Assembly (NCBI GenBank): GCA_937883885.1 | Contig: CAKZXL010000699.1 | Span: 1 to 26,253, forward strand | Direction: 5' to 3' | DNA from: an uncultured Aquincola sp. | Lineage (GTDB): Bacteria; Pseudomonadota; Gammaproteobacteria; Burkholderiales; Burkholderiaceae | Length of the DNA: 26,253 nt | Notes under the pieces: generated by a model | Told to the model about the DNA's origin: nothing | The model's input: only the letters and a program-made list of their open reading frames with translations | The model's database searches: none | Position numbers and translations under genes: made by a program | In this document: piece by piece, positions 1 to 9,900 of the stretch | Layout of the letters: each line of letters starts with the position of its first letter | Position numbering within the stretch: the stretch's first letter is position 1

Positions 1-37
1 CGGCGTCGCAGCGGGCAGCGGGCAATGCAGAGTACAT
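1..37 (-). CDS. Possible start of a divergent gene, cut by the window edge
   Basis: A minus-strand ATG at 37-35 opens a frame that stays open to the window edge (12 codons visible, reading MYSALPAARCDA). It is preceded on the minus strand by GAGGA about 7 bases upstream, a good ribosome binding site position. Nothing in 12 residues identifies the product. It may be the next ICE gene or simply a chance ATG; if real, 38-266 is a divergent promoter region. Low confidence. Confidence 0.25.
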   Translation of the reverse strand, partial: MYSALPAARCDA

Positions 38-266
38 GGCGCGGTCCTCGTTCGGTGGCTTCAGGATCTGAAGGCCGTGCTCTGTCGAGCGCGTGACCGA
101 AAGGGTAGGAGCCGGCCGCTGCCGCAGCGCCGCGGAATGGCGCGTTTGCGAGGGGGGTTTCGGGGTTGGTCGGATAGTTGTGCGGCGTCGCCGGGAGCGC
201 TGCAAGAACCGTCTAGACTCTGTCAGATACATTTCCCGCAGCGATGTAGGGGGAGGGAGGGACGCC
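38..266. promoter_or_regulatory. Presumed upstream control region of the dpdE-dpdD operon
   Basis: This stretch lacks convincing coding content. The frame upstream of dpdE is open from a GTG at 93, but its translation is arginine-rich and low in complexity, as is common for noncoding GC-rich DNA. It must contain the promoter for the 18-kb plus-strand operon unless transcription enters from outside the window. I see no clear -35/-10 pair; AT-richer bases around 222-240 are the most likely place for a -10. A purine-rich ribosome binding site lies at its end (252-260). Confidence 0.35.
252..260 (+). promoter_or_regulatory. Strong Shine-Dalgarno that selects the dpdE start
   Basis: GGAGGGAGG ends 6 bases before the TTG at 267. 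This is the best ribosome binding site near the beginning of the operon. The GTG at 93, which would give a longer protein, has only a weak GAAGG some 18 bases upstream. The site therefore favours TTG 267 as the dpdE start. Confidence 0.55.
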
Positions 267-3200
267 TTGGTCACCACCGGCGAAAGGGTCGCCCTAGGTG
301 CGTTTGTCGTTGTCGGAGCACAGGCGGCACGTGGCTTAGGGATCGGAAAAATCGTTGAGCTGTCGGGCCGCAGTGCAACGGTGGCCTACTTCGACGTGCC
401 AGGCGACGAGTCGGCGCTCCAGATCAACGTCCCCGTCGAAGAGGTACGAGTTGTTTCGTTGCCGGAGCAAACCCGTGTCTTCCGCCGCGATGAGGACACC
501 GGTCGCTGGCAGGTGGGTCGAATCGCCGACGGCGATGGCCCGACGTGCTTGGTGGCGTTCCCAAATAGGGTGGTCGCCAACGTGCCCCGAGAAGAACTGC
601 AGGTGCGTTGGCGCAGACCTATTGCCAACCCGACCGAATTTCTGATCCGCCACGTCACAGAAACCCCTCTCTTCGCAGCCGCTCGATCAAAGTTCGTGCG
701 TGCTGTAACTGCCCAACGGGCCGCTTGCCGCGGCATCGGCGCACTGCTGTCCTCGTCGGTCCAACTGGCTGACTATCAGTTCAACGTCGTGCGAAAGGTA
801 CTGCAGGACCCAGTTCAGCGCTACTTGCTGGCTGACGAGGTGGGTTTGGGCAAGACCATCGAGGCTGGCCTGCTGATTCGCCAGCACACCCTGGACGTCG
901 CCGACGCGCAGGTTCTGCTGATCGTGCCATCGTCGCTGGTGACGCAGTGGCGCAACGAACTCATTCAGCGCTTCGGACTGCGTGACTGGCTCGACGACCA
1001 CGTTTGGATCGTACCCAACGATGACTTGAGCGGTGTCAACGAGCGAATCCAGATGGCGGGGATGGTCGTCATCGACGAAGCCCACCACCTGTCTCGCAAG
1101 TCCGCCGATACCACTCACCCACTGTACGAACTGCTGCGGAGGCTTGCGCCATCGGTGCCTCGGCTGTTTCTACTGTCCGGCACACCGGTGCTCGCAGACA
1201 CGGAGGGCTTCTTGCGGATCCTCCATCTTCTCGATCCTGTCGTCTTTCCGCTCGACGACTTGGCGGGGTTCGAGCGGCGCGTGCGATCACGGCAACTGGT
1301 GGCGGAGATTGCAGCGTCGCTTCAACCTGAGAACGTGTTGGCTATGGAGGACGACCTCGACCGATTGCGTGACACCTTCGGTGACGACTCGACTCTCATG
1401 AAGCGCGTTGACGCCTTACGGCCCATCGTGCAGTCGTTGCCAGAGGAAGATGACGAGCACTTCTTAGCTGCATTGGGCGATCTTCGTGCGCATCTGTCGG
1501 AGACCTACAAGTTGCACCGGCGGGTTCTCCGCAACCGACGCAAGGCGGTTCCTTGGGCCACGCCGCAGCGAAAGGGACTTCAGACGCTGGGCTACGGCAG
1601 CCACTGGCAATCCGAGCGCCACCGGGTGATCGACGACTTGCGTGTCTATCTGTTGAATGCGAACGAGTCGCCAGTTGCTGCCCAAGCTCTCTTCTCGAGC
1701 GCCGTGCACGCAGGGAGTTCAGAATCGCTTGAAAAGACGCTCGTGGCCCTGGGGATTTACGACACGCGCGCTCGGGATCTGGCGCAACAGGCCGACGAGC
1801 TTAGGCGTCGGGCAGATGAAGCCGGAGAGCGCGATCAGGTCACCCACGCGGCCATTCGCGATTGCCTGTCGACGCCTGGCCTTCAAGTGGTGGTGTTCTG
1901 CGACGAGTCCGGCACAGCCGATCGCCTCGCCGCCTCCCTCAGCGCTGCGCTGAGCGAGACCGTGGAAGTTCTTAGGCATGAGTGCGCCGCCAACGAAACC
2001 GAAGCCGATGAGGAAGACGACGGTGAGGCATGGCGACGGTTTCTCAGCGAACCTGATCGATGCCGCGTACTGGTCTGTGATGCCCGAGCCGAGGAGGGCC
2101 TCAATTTGCATGGTGGCCACAAAGTGGCCTTCCACTACGACCTTCCGCCGGCTCCCAATCGAATCGAACAACGCCTTGGACGCCTAGATCGGTTTGGCGT
2201 AGGCAATGCGATCCGATCCCTGGCTCCGGTCTGCAGGGACGATGCCGCAGAAATGGCGTGGGTCGAATGTCTGGCGGAAGGCCTGCAGGTCTTCAACGTT
2301 TCGATAGCCAGCCTTCAGTACCTGGTCGAAGGTACTCTCAAGACAGCTGTTCAAGACTGGTGCAACGAAGGCGTTGGCGGATTGCTGCGGTGGCGGGACC
2401 AGTTGGCGGGTTCCTCGGGTTGGGCCGCGCGGGAGCGGCGCCGCATCGACCAGCAAGACAGCCTCGATGCGATGGGTGATCCCCAGAGCGAAGAATTTGA
2501 ACACCTTGAAGACGTCGATAGCCAGTGGCGGGACTGGAGATCCGCTTTTGACGGCTTCGCCTTCAATGCGCTGCTGTTTCATAGTCGCCCGGAAGCTTGG
2601 ACGGGAAACCTGCCTGAAGGCGAGCGGGTTTTCCGTCTTAACTACACCCGCGACAACAGCCGCCAGACTCTGTTGTCTCTGCCGGACTTTGTCAGTCAAT
2701 TCCTTGGAACCATTGATACCGAGTCACGACACAGCACGGCGAGATCGCCCCTCACTTATCCCTACGCCTACAGCCGTCACACCGTGATGTCCAAGCAAGG
2801 GCAATCAAGAGGACTCCGATCGCTCCGATACGGCGATCCGCTGGTGGAGTCATTGACGACGTTCTGTCAGTCTGACGACCGCGGACGGGCATTTGCAATG
2901 TGGCGCTATCGGCCCACTTTCGAAGCGCGCGACGCGAGCGGGTGTGATCTTTGGTTTCGCTTTGACTTTGTCGTTGAGCCTAACCTCACAGAGTCCGACG
3001 ATGACGCCGCACGTGCCCTGAAGCGCAGAGCGGAACAGCATTTCGCGCCCCAGTTCTACACCGTGTGGGTTAGTGCGGCGGATGGCGCCACATTGCAACC
3101 CCCGGATGTTCTCTTGGAGGACTATCGCAATTCGGATCACATGCACGGTCGTGACTTCAACCTCAATCCCCGGCGGTGGCAGACCTTACAGATGCAAATC

Positions 3201-3527
3201 GACTCGGTGCCCTGGTTGCTAGAGTGGAGGCGCCACTGTCAGAACGCCTCGGCCAGCGCTCTGGCCTACATCAACGGCCACGATCTCGTTCACCAGCAAC
3301 GGGCCCGAGGCCTGGCCTCTTTGAGGAATCAGCACGCGACGCGCGTTGCACAGATCGAGTCTCGGCTGACACGGCTCACGGGTGTGGCCCAGGTCGTGGA
3401 ACAGCGCGACCTGGACGATGAAGAAGTGTTGTTCGCACGCCTGAGCGATGCGATTCGGGTGCCCTCTGTACGCACAGACGTCGCTGGCGCCATTTTCGCG
3501 TCGGCGAGCGCACCGTTCGTCCAATGA
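267..3527 (+). CDS. dpdE: DpdE, RapA/HepA-like SNF2 helicase of the Dpd restriction module
   Basis: Predicted ATP-dependent DNA translocase of the Dpd restriction half. From TTG 267 the protein has 1086 residues. The first ~115 residues form two short beta-rich repeats resembling the N-terminal Tudor/SH3-like repeats of RapA (GLGIGKIVE, then GRWQVGRIADGD). The helicase core follows: ADEVGLGKTIEAG with the Walker A lysine near 196, DEAH at 270-273, SGTP at 304-307, and motif VI (QRLGRLDR) at 635-642. The ADEVGLGKTIEAG block is typical of RapA-type SNF2 enzymes. The last ~400 residues have no motif I recognise. The start is uncertain: GTG 93 would add 58 arginine-rich residues but lacks a good ribosome binding site and extends beyond the conserved region. 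The stop overlaps the dpdF start by ATGA. The Dpd assignment rests on the helicase type and the neighbours. Confidence 0.9.
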   Translation: MVTTGERVALGAFVVVGAQAARGLGIGKIVELSGRSATVAYFDVPGDESALQINVPVEEVRVVSLPEQTRVFRRDEDTGRWQVGRIADGDGPTCLVAFPNRVVANVPREELQVRWRRPIANPTEFLIRHVTETPLFAAARSKFVRAVTAQRAACRGIGALLSSSVQLADYQFNVVRKVLQDPVQRYLLADEVGLGKTIEAGLLIRQHTLDVADAQVLLIVPSSLVTQWRNELIQRFGLRDWLDDHVWIVPNDDLSGVNERIQMAGMVVIDEAHHLSRKSADTTHPLYELLRRLAPSVPRLFLLSGTPVLADTEGFLRILHLLDPVVFPLDDLAGFERRVRSRQLVAEIAASLQPENVLAMEDDLDRLRDTFGDDSTLMKRVDALRPIVQSLPEEDDEHFLAALGDLRAHLSETYKLHRRVLRNRRKAVPWATPQRKGLQTLGYGSHWQSERHRVIDDLRVYLLNANESPVAAQALFSSAVHAGSSESLEKTLVALGIYDTRARDLAQQADELRRRADEAGERDQVTHAAIRDCLSTPGLQVVVFCDESGTADRLAASLSAALSETVEVLRHECAANETEADEEDDGEAWRRFLSEPDRCRVLVCDARAEEGLNLHGGHKVAFHYDLPPAPNRIEQRLGRLDRFGVGNAIRSLAPVCRDDAAEMAWVECLAEGLQVFNVSIASLQYLVEGTLKTAVQDWCNEGVGGLLRWRDQLAGSSGWAARERRRIDQQDSLDAMGDPQSEEFEHLEDVDSQWRDWRSAFDGFAFNALLFHSRPEAWTGNLPEGERVFRLNYTRDNSRQTLLSLPDFVSQFLGTIDTESRHSTARSPLTYPYAYSRHTVMSKQGQSRGLRSLRYGDPLVESLTTFCQSDDRGRAFAMWRYRPTFEARDASGCDLWFRFDFVVEPNLTESDDDAARALKRRAEQHFAPQFYTVWVSAADGATLQPPDVLLEDYRNSDHMHGRDFNLNPRRWQTLQMQIDSVPWLLEWRRHCQNASASALAYINGHDLVHQQRARGLASLRNQHATRVAQIESRLTRLTGVAQVVEQRDLDDEEVLFARLSDAIRVPSVRTDVAGAIFASASAPFVQ

Positions 3528-6085
3528 ACTCAGCGCACGGTGGTGACTTCGACGTCGCCGCACTGATGAACGTGTGCAGCCAGTGGCCTGCACTCTCGGT
3601 GCCGACCCTTCCCGCGAGGGACCCGCTCCTTGAGCGACTGAGACAGGTGCTCCTGGCGCTGGGTCGGCACCCGGCCTCGGTTTCCGGGACCGACTGCATC
3701 GCCCTGATTCGGCATGTGCTGCTGCGTGTTGCGCCACAGGATGGCCAGGCGCCTTGGCTGCGAGTGCCCCTCAGCGTCGGATGGCCCACCACAGAACAGT
3801 GGCGGCATGCTCAGTTCGAGGTACTGCCCGGCCCCGCCTCGCTCAATGTGCAGCCGCGATGGCCTCGTCTGAGTTTCCTGGGCACGCAGGCCGACCTGTT
3901 TGACGACGTCTTTCAGGCCATCCAGTCCCGCCCTCGACACGAGGTCGCCGCCGATCCCGTGCTTTTTGAGTCCATGGGCCTGCCCAACTACACAGGACAA
4001 GGACAGCGAGAAGCCGTGCGTGCCTTGCTGCACCTGCCTGAAGGGCACACGCTCATTGCCAATCTGCCGACGGGCAGTGGCAAGAGCTTGCTGGCGCATT
4101 TGCCCCCATTGATCGAGCAGGAGGGTCAGATGACGCTGGCCATCGTGCCGACGGTCGCACTGGCGATGGATCAGGCTGCGCGGATGAGGGAATTGCTTCG
4201 GCAGCGGTTTCCCTACCGGGAGTTCCCGCCACTGGCGTTTCATGGCGGTCTGACCAAGGAGGAGCGGAGCCAGGTCCACCAGGCGATTCGGCAAGGCACG
4301 CAGCCGATCCTCTTCGCCTCACCCGAGTTCGCTGTCGGCAGCCTGCGAGAGGGCCTGGAGCAGGCCGCATCGGAAGCCCGCCTGTATCGGGTCTTCATTG
4401 ACGAAGCCCATCTGGTCATCGGTTGGGGCAATGGATTCCGCCCGGCGTTCCAGTTGCTCCCCGCATTGGTCCGCATGCTGCGATCCCGTGCCAGTCACAA
4501 CGGCATCCGCGTCGTTCTGGCTTCGGCCACGCTCACTGACACCACGCTCAGGGACCTGCGACAGTTGTTCGGCCCTGTGCACCAAGTCCATGTGGTCTCT
4601 GCGGTGCACTTACGCCCGGAGATCCGCTATGCAGGCGTGCCTTGTGCTGATCTGGATCGGGTTGATCGGGTGCTCGAGGCCGTGGTACTCGCCCCAAGGC
4701 CCTTCATCTTGTATGTCACACGTCCCGACGAAGCCGACGCCTGGCTGCAACGACTGCGCCAGGCGGGCTTAAAGCGGCTGAGCAAGTTCACGGGAGCCAC
4801 ACCTCCCGATGAACGCAAGCGGCTCCTGGAGGCTTGGGGATCGAACGAACTCGACGGCATGGTGGCCACGTCGGCGTTTGGCCTGGGCGTGGACAAGAGT
4901 GACGTTCGGACCGTCATCCATGCCACCTTGCCGGAGTCTCTCGATCGGTACTACCAGGAGGTCGGGCGGGCGGGCCGAGACGGTAGGGCAGGGGCTGCGC
5001 TGCTGCTTCACACCCCCAGCGACGAAGAGCAGGCCAGCAGTCTGGCATTGCCCAAGCTGATCGGCGATGAGAAAGCCTTCGAGCGCTGGAGCAGCATGGT
5101 CGATGCAGCCCAACCTCACCTCAAGATCCCGGAGGTGTATTGGGTCGATCTGACGCAACTGCCGTCCCATCTTCAGGTCAAGTCAGAAGCTAGCGTGGAT
5201 TGGAGTGTTCGCGCCCTGACACTCATGGCCCGAGCCCAACTCATCGAGCTGGTGGCGATGCAATCCAGCCAGGCGATCGAGGACGAGACCCCGCTGAACT
5301 TCAGCGATGCCACCCGTGCGGCGGTGCGGATCCTGAACGATGGCCATCGGCATCCCGGCGTTTTTGCTAGAGCGATGGCACGTGCGCGTGACGAAGTCCG
5401 ACGGGCGTCGCTGCGGGGCCTGAATGCCATGCGAGATGTGGCCGCGGGTCGCCTGGAGATCTCCGTGGCCCTCAACCAGATGTACTCGGTCCATGGAGAT
5501 CCGTGGGTACCGGTCACGAGATGCTGCGGTGGATGTGCCTTCCATTGGGAGAACCGTCGCGAGACCGTTCACTATGCAGCGCCTGTTGCTGCACGCCTGC
5601 CGGTGTTCGCTCCTCGTTCGCTGGTCGCCCTGGATCGGACGACTCAGATGCGAGCCATGGGCAACCTGCTGGTGATCGCCGCACCGCGAGACAAGGACTT
5701 CACGCAGAGCTGCTCCCAACTGCTCGCGATAGTGGCGCCTCTGGTGGCTTGCCATACCGTCGCATGGGACCCTGACTTCGCCGCGACAAGCGCACCCCTG
5801 GTCAAGCAGCATATCCCCACGGAACAGAGGCTTCGGACCTTCTTCGACACGCTCCCACCGGAGGCCTTGCGTCATCTGATCTCCGGTGACGGCGAAGTGC
5901 GTATCCTGATCTGGACCCAGAATGACACCGCTGAACTCTGGAATCACCTGAAGCTGTCGCCCGCCCAACTGGAGATCCTGGTGATTCCGGCAGACTTGCC
6001 CCATCCCCATCACCCGATGCGCCGACTGATAGACACCACGCCCTACACGACCGCCAGGGACTTCCTGCAGATCCTGAATCCATGA
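3524..6085 (+). CDS. dpdF: DpdF, RecQ-like DEAH helicase
   Basis: Predicted superfamily 2 DNA helicase of the Dpd restriction module, 853 residues. Visible motifs in order: Walker A PTGSGKSL at 182-189, DEAH at 293-296, SAT at 334-336, FGLGVD followed by QEVGRAGRDGRAG near 475-489. The QEVGRAGRDG motif VI and spacing are those of RecQ helicases. The N-terminal ~150 residues are family-specific. In the C-terminal half, C667, C668 and C671 (CCGGC) may be what remains of a RecQ-like zinc site, although a full four-cysteine arrangement is not obvious. Its ATG overlaps the dpdE stop (ATGA), and its own stop overlaps the dpdG ATG in the same way, implying translational coupling. Confidence 0.9.
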   Translation: MNSAHGGDFDVAALMNVCSQWPALSVPTLPARDPLLERLRQVLLALGRHPASVSGTDCIALIRHVLLRVAPQDGQAPWLRVPLSVGWPTTEQWRHAQFEVLPGPASLNVQPRWPRLSFLGTQADLFDDVFQAIQSRPRHEVAADPVLFESMGLPNYTGQGQREAVRALLHLPEGHTLIANLPTGSGKSLLAHLPPLIEQEGQMTLAIVPTVALAMDQAARMRELLRQRFPYREFPPLAFHGGLTKEERSQVHQAIRQGTQPILFASPEFAVGSLREGLEQAASEARLYRVFIDEAHLVIGWGNGFRPAFQLLPALVRMLRSRASHNGIRVVLASATLTDTTLRDLRQLFGPVHQVHVVSAVHLRPEIRYAGVPCADLDRVDRVLEAVVLAPRPFILYVTRPDEADAWLQRLRQAGLKRLSKFTGATPPDERKRLLEAWGSNELDGMVATSAFGLGVDKSDVRTVIHATLPESLDRYYQEVGRAGRDGRAGAALLLHTPSDEEQASSLALPKLIGDEKAFERWSSMVDAAQPHLKIPEVYWVDLTQLPSHLQVKSEASVDWSVRALTLMARAQLIELVAMQSSQAIEDETPLNFSDATRAAVRILNDGHRHPGVFARAMARARDEVRRASLRGLNAMRDVAAGRLEISVALNQMYSVHGDPWVPVTRCCGGCAFHWENRRETVHYAAPVAARLPVFAPRSLVALDRTTQMRAMGNLLVIAAPRDKDFTQSCSQLLAIVAPLVACHTVAWDPDFAATSAPLVKQHIPTEQRLRTFFDTLPPEALRHLISGDGEVRILIWTQNDTAELWNHLKLSPAQLEILVIPADLPHPHHPMRRLIDTTPYTTARDFLQILNP

Positions 6086-6981
6086 GCCTGCTCAACCTTA
6101 CCAGCGACGGTCTGCCCAACATACTGGTCGTGCTCTACGCGGCGATCGCCAAGGCACGCGCGCCGATGACCGCTAAGGAGTTGATCGAGGCTATTGCACC
6201 GGAGTCGGTGGTCAAGGATGCGCGAATCGCCAGAACCACTCTGAATCGTTGGACCGACCTGGGCCTGTTCAAGGAGGATCCCGACACGAAGGGACTGTCC
6301 CTTCACCGACCCCCTCCCACCGACATGAAGAGCGAGGTCGACACTGTTCGGGCGGTGCGGATAGAGGCTCGCCATGTTGCGCTGTCTGAGGCGAACAATG
6401 GGGACCTGTGGGCACGCGAAGAGGCCCGAGCGGCCGATCTAACACGATCATTGGCTTGGCTGATGGCCTTGGATGTCTACCGCCAGGGCGCAGAGAACCT
6501 GTTTTCACTTGCGAACGACCACATCCAAGGGACGGGCCTGACCCTGATGCAGAACCAAGAACGCGTTGTTGGGCTCAAGCTTTGGGGGTACTTTCTGGGG
6601 TTCGTCCGTCACCCCAAAGCGATCGACATCGATCCGACGGTGGCCATCTCGGAAGTTCTGCCGGACTGCATCGGCCCTGGCGAGGAAATGCCCGCCAGAG
6701 ACCTGATCGAAAGACTCGCCCATGCCTTGCCTGTCATTGACGGAGGCCGCTATCGCCAGGCCGTGTTGGACAAGTTGCGGGAGAACGCACTGCCGCCTCT
6801 GCAGGCCACCCAATTGTCGACTTCGTTGTCTCGGGCCCTGCATTGCTTGATGGTCAACCAGACCCTGCACTTCAGTTCTCGGGCGGATGTGGGCAGCAGC
6901 ATCCTCCTGACGGGTAGGGATGGGCCGCAGACGAGCCATCGCTACACCTGGGTCAAGCGACCGCGCAGGGGGGCGCAATGA
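6082..6981 (+). CDS. dpdG: DpdG, small winged-helix-like Dpd protein
   Basis: A 299-residue protein of unknown biochemical role, assigned DpdG from its place between the RecQ-like helicase and the P-loop ATPase. Residues ~10-60 (LYAAIAKARAPMTAKELIEA, then a second helix and RTTLNRWTDLGLF) look like a winged helix-turn-helix, suggesting DNA binding or a partner contact rather than catalysis. The rest is mostly helical without catalytic motifs I can name. It overlaps dpdF and dpdH by ATGA at both ends, so it is probably made in proportion to both. An adaptor that couples the ATPase to DNA is a reasonable inference, not shown. Confidence 0.8.
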   Translation: MSLLNLTSDGLPNILVVLYAAIAKARAPMTAKELIEAIAPESVVKDARIARTTLNRWTDLGLFKEDPDTKGLSLHRPPPTDMKSEVDTVRAVRIEARHVALSEANNGDLWAREEARAADLTRSLAWLMALDVYRQGAENLFSLANDHIQGTGLTLMQNQERVVGLKLWGYFLGFVRHPKAIDIDPTVAISEVLPDCIGPGEEMPARDLIERLAHALPVIDGGRYRQAVLDKLRENALPPLQATQLSTSLSRALHCLMVNQTLHFSSRADVGSSILLTGRDGPQTSHRYTWVKRPRRGAQ

Positions 6982-9900
6982 CTTCACTCAGTGACTTCTG
7001 GCCCAGTCCACAGCACATCGCCGAGTGCATCCGGACCGAGGCCGAGGTCGTCGACGACGCGGTGCTGCTGGCGGTTCATGAACCCGGACCGTTGATCACG
7101 CGGACGGCCAATGGCGCGGTCGAGCGACCCGCCACCGAGGCGGATCTGCTGGCGTCCCTCATGCGAGACGCCAGCGATGGCAGCGCCGTGCTGGTGGCCA
7201 TCACCGGTGAGTCGGGTGTTGGCAAGTCCCACCTTGTCCGCTGGCTACATGCGCAGCTGATACGTCACCCCAGACGCGACCAGTTGGTGATCGTTCTGGT
7301 CCCCAAGACTGCGAGCTTGCGCCAGGTCGTCGAGCGCATCCTGCAACCGCTGCAGGGCGAGGCCTACTCGAAACTGCTGGTTGAACTCAGCCAGACGGTT
7401 GATCACCTCAGGCCGGGTCACGCAGCCGCCATGCTGTGCACGGCGCTTAGCCTCGTGCTTGAGCAGAAGTTCACCGAGGGCATGGCCTCGCTGAAATCAA
7501 CCGATCGCGAAGACCGGGAACTGCGCGAGCGACTGGCCCTGACTCGTGTTTTGCGAGACCTGATCCGCGAGCCTGAAGTCTTCGATCAATGGTTTCGCAC
7601 CCCCCTCGAGCGCATCGTCCGCCAGACGATCGAAGGGGGCAGCGAACAGCAGACGGGGGAACAGCGCCGCTTCTTGCCAGCCGATCTGGATCCGCCAGAG
7701 TCATACACACCCGATGGCAGTCGCCGCACGGTTCAGGCGGCGCTGCAACAACTGACTCGCAATGACGGCGCCAGTCGGCCTCTGGCCGCCGAGATCCTTC
7801 AGGAAGCCCTGGACCCGGCGCTGCGGGATGTCTTCCAGTTCTCTCGGGCTCTGGGGCAGCGCACGATCGAGGAGATAGTCGACGGCATCCGCCAACAGTT
7901 GCTCAAAGATGGCAAGGAACTGGTGCTGCTGATCGAGGACTTTGCAGCCCTGGCGGGCATCCAGCAGCCTCTGCTCAACCTGATGATCGCGGAAAGCGAT
8001 CACGGTGGGGTGCGCGTGCGGGCCCCCATTCGGACAGCCCTGGCGGTCACCGACGGATTCTTGCCCAGTCGGCAGACCATCCTGACGCGTGCCAAACGAG
8101 AGTGGCTGATCCCCAATACGGCGGCTACGCCTCAAGCCATCATCGACCGCATGGTGTCGCTGGCAGGCCGGTATCTCAATGCCGCTCGCTGGGGAGCAAA
8201 GGCCCTGCGTGAGCAGTTCGAGGTCAATCCGGCCGGCGAGATCGAAGGTTGGGTTAAGCCGTTCCCCACAGCATTGTCCGACGACGACCTTCACAGACTC
8301 TCGGCGTTTGGCGATAGCCCCCAGGGCTACCCGCTGTTCCCACTGTCTGCCCTTGCCATTGAATCGATCGCACGCCGCGAACTCAGTCCTGGCGGCGAAC
8401 TTCGCCTGAATCCTCGAGCTTTCATCGACACGGTCCTGCGCCAGACCCTGTCGCATCGCTCGCTGTACGAGAGCAGGGCCTTTCCGCCGGCCAACTTCAA
8501 GGGGGCCGCTCCCAACGCCACCGTGCAGATCGCGCTCAAGGCCCGCGGGATGCCGCAGGAGCAACTCGAGCGGCTCGCGCCCGTGCTGGACTACTGGGCT
8601 GGCAATCCAGGCAACCTCAGCGATGCGCCGCGGGCCGCCAAGGGCGTGTTCGAGGCTTTCGACCTTCCCTGGCCCTTCGACACCCCTTTGGATATCGCGA
8701 AGGATCCGGCCAAAGGCGGTGGCAAGGGCTCGGGCCGGGCGCCCGTACCGCAGCCCGTGTCACCACCGCCGCCTCCGCCACCGCCACCCCCGGCGCCCGA
8801 ACTGGAGTACCTCAATGCCTGGTCCAAGGGCAGCATCGATCAGAGGTATGCCCGGCGCGTTCGAAACTTGCTGGCTGAAGCACTGAAGGACCGCATCGAT
8901 TGGACCGTTCATCGTCTCAAGTCGAGGTCCATCGAAGCGGCTCACCTCTGGTTGCCCTTTGCGAGCGTCGGCAACCCGAGCAACGAGCCGAAGTTTGTGG
9001 TGGCCGCCGAAGCAAGACCCTTGGATCCCGTGCTACTGGCGGGCCTGGCCGCGTTGGAGCGTTGGAGCGACAACAAGAAATCGTGGGACTACACCAACGC
9101 CGACGCGGATTACCCGATCGCTCAGCAGTTACTCGATCGCATCGAGGTACAGGCCATCGCTTGGCATACCACTTCGGCGGAGCAGCAGGCCGGCGTCGCC
9201 CTCAAACTCCTTCAACGCCAGGCGCTCCTGCTGCGCTTGAGTCGCGCTGTCGAACCCCGTACGCCACCGCTGTCCGATTACTACGCCGGTCTGCCCCAAC
9301 CTCCCTGGGAGCCAGACGCTGCGGACACCCAACCCGCCGCGGTGATCGCCCGGGCCATCAGCCGTGCCGAGGCCGCCCGCGCTACAGTCTCCACGATCGT
9401 CTCCAGGTCCGTAGGGTGCTTCCAAGGTGACGGCGACACCGTCCAGGCCATCGACCTCAGACGAACCAAGTCTGCCTGGCGTCAGCCCTTGCCGGAAGCC
9501 GGGACGATGCTCATCAGCATGCAATTGGGCGACTTCAAGACCGCCGCGGATGAGACGTTCAATGCATCCCGCGTCGAAGGACTCCTGAAGCGGTACTCAG
9601 CGGCGACGACCCACGTCCTGCCGACGATTCGCGAACGTCTCAGCGATTGGGAGGGCGCCGGCCCTGCTACACAACTGCTGGAACAACTTCAGCAAGCCCA
9701 AAAGGCCGGCCTGTTTGCCTTGATCACGTCCGGCAGTTTCGAGCAGTCCAAGCGGGCGGTCGAGACGCTGTCCGGTGAAGAGGGCCGCCAACTGATCCGT
9801 CAGGCACTGGCGTTCAAGGAGCCCGACCCCCAGTCATCGATCGAGAGCCGTCTGCTGGCCTGGTCAGCGCTGAACATGCGGCAACTCGTTGCCGTCAGCG

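Noticed and set aside
7701..8564. Minus-strand open frame of 287 codons inside dpdH
   Set aside because: Shadow of dpdH; no motif or ribosome binding site context supports it.
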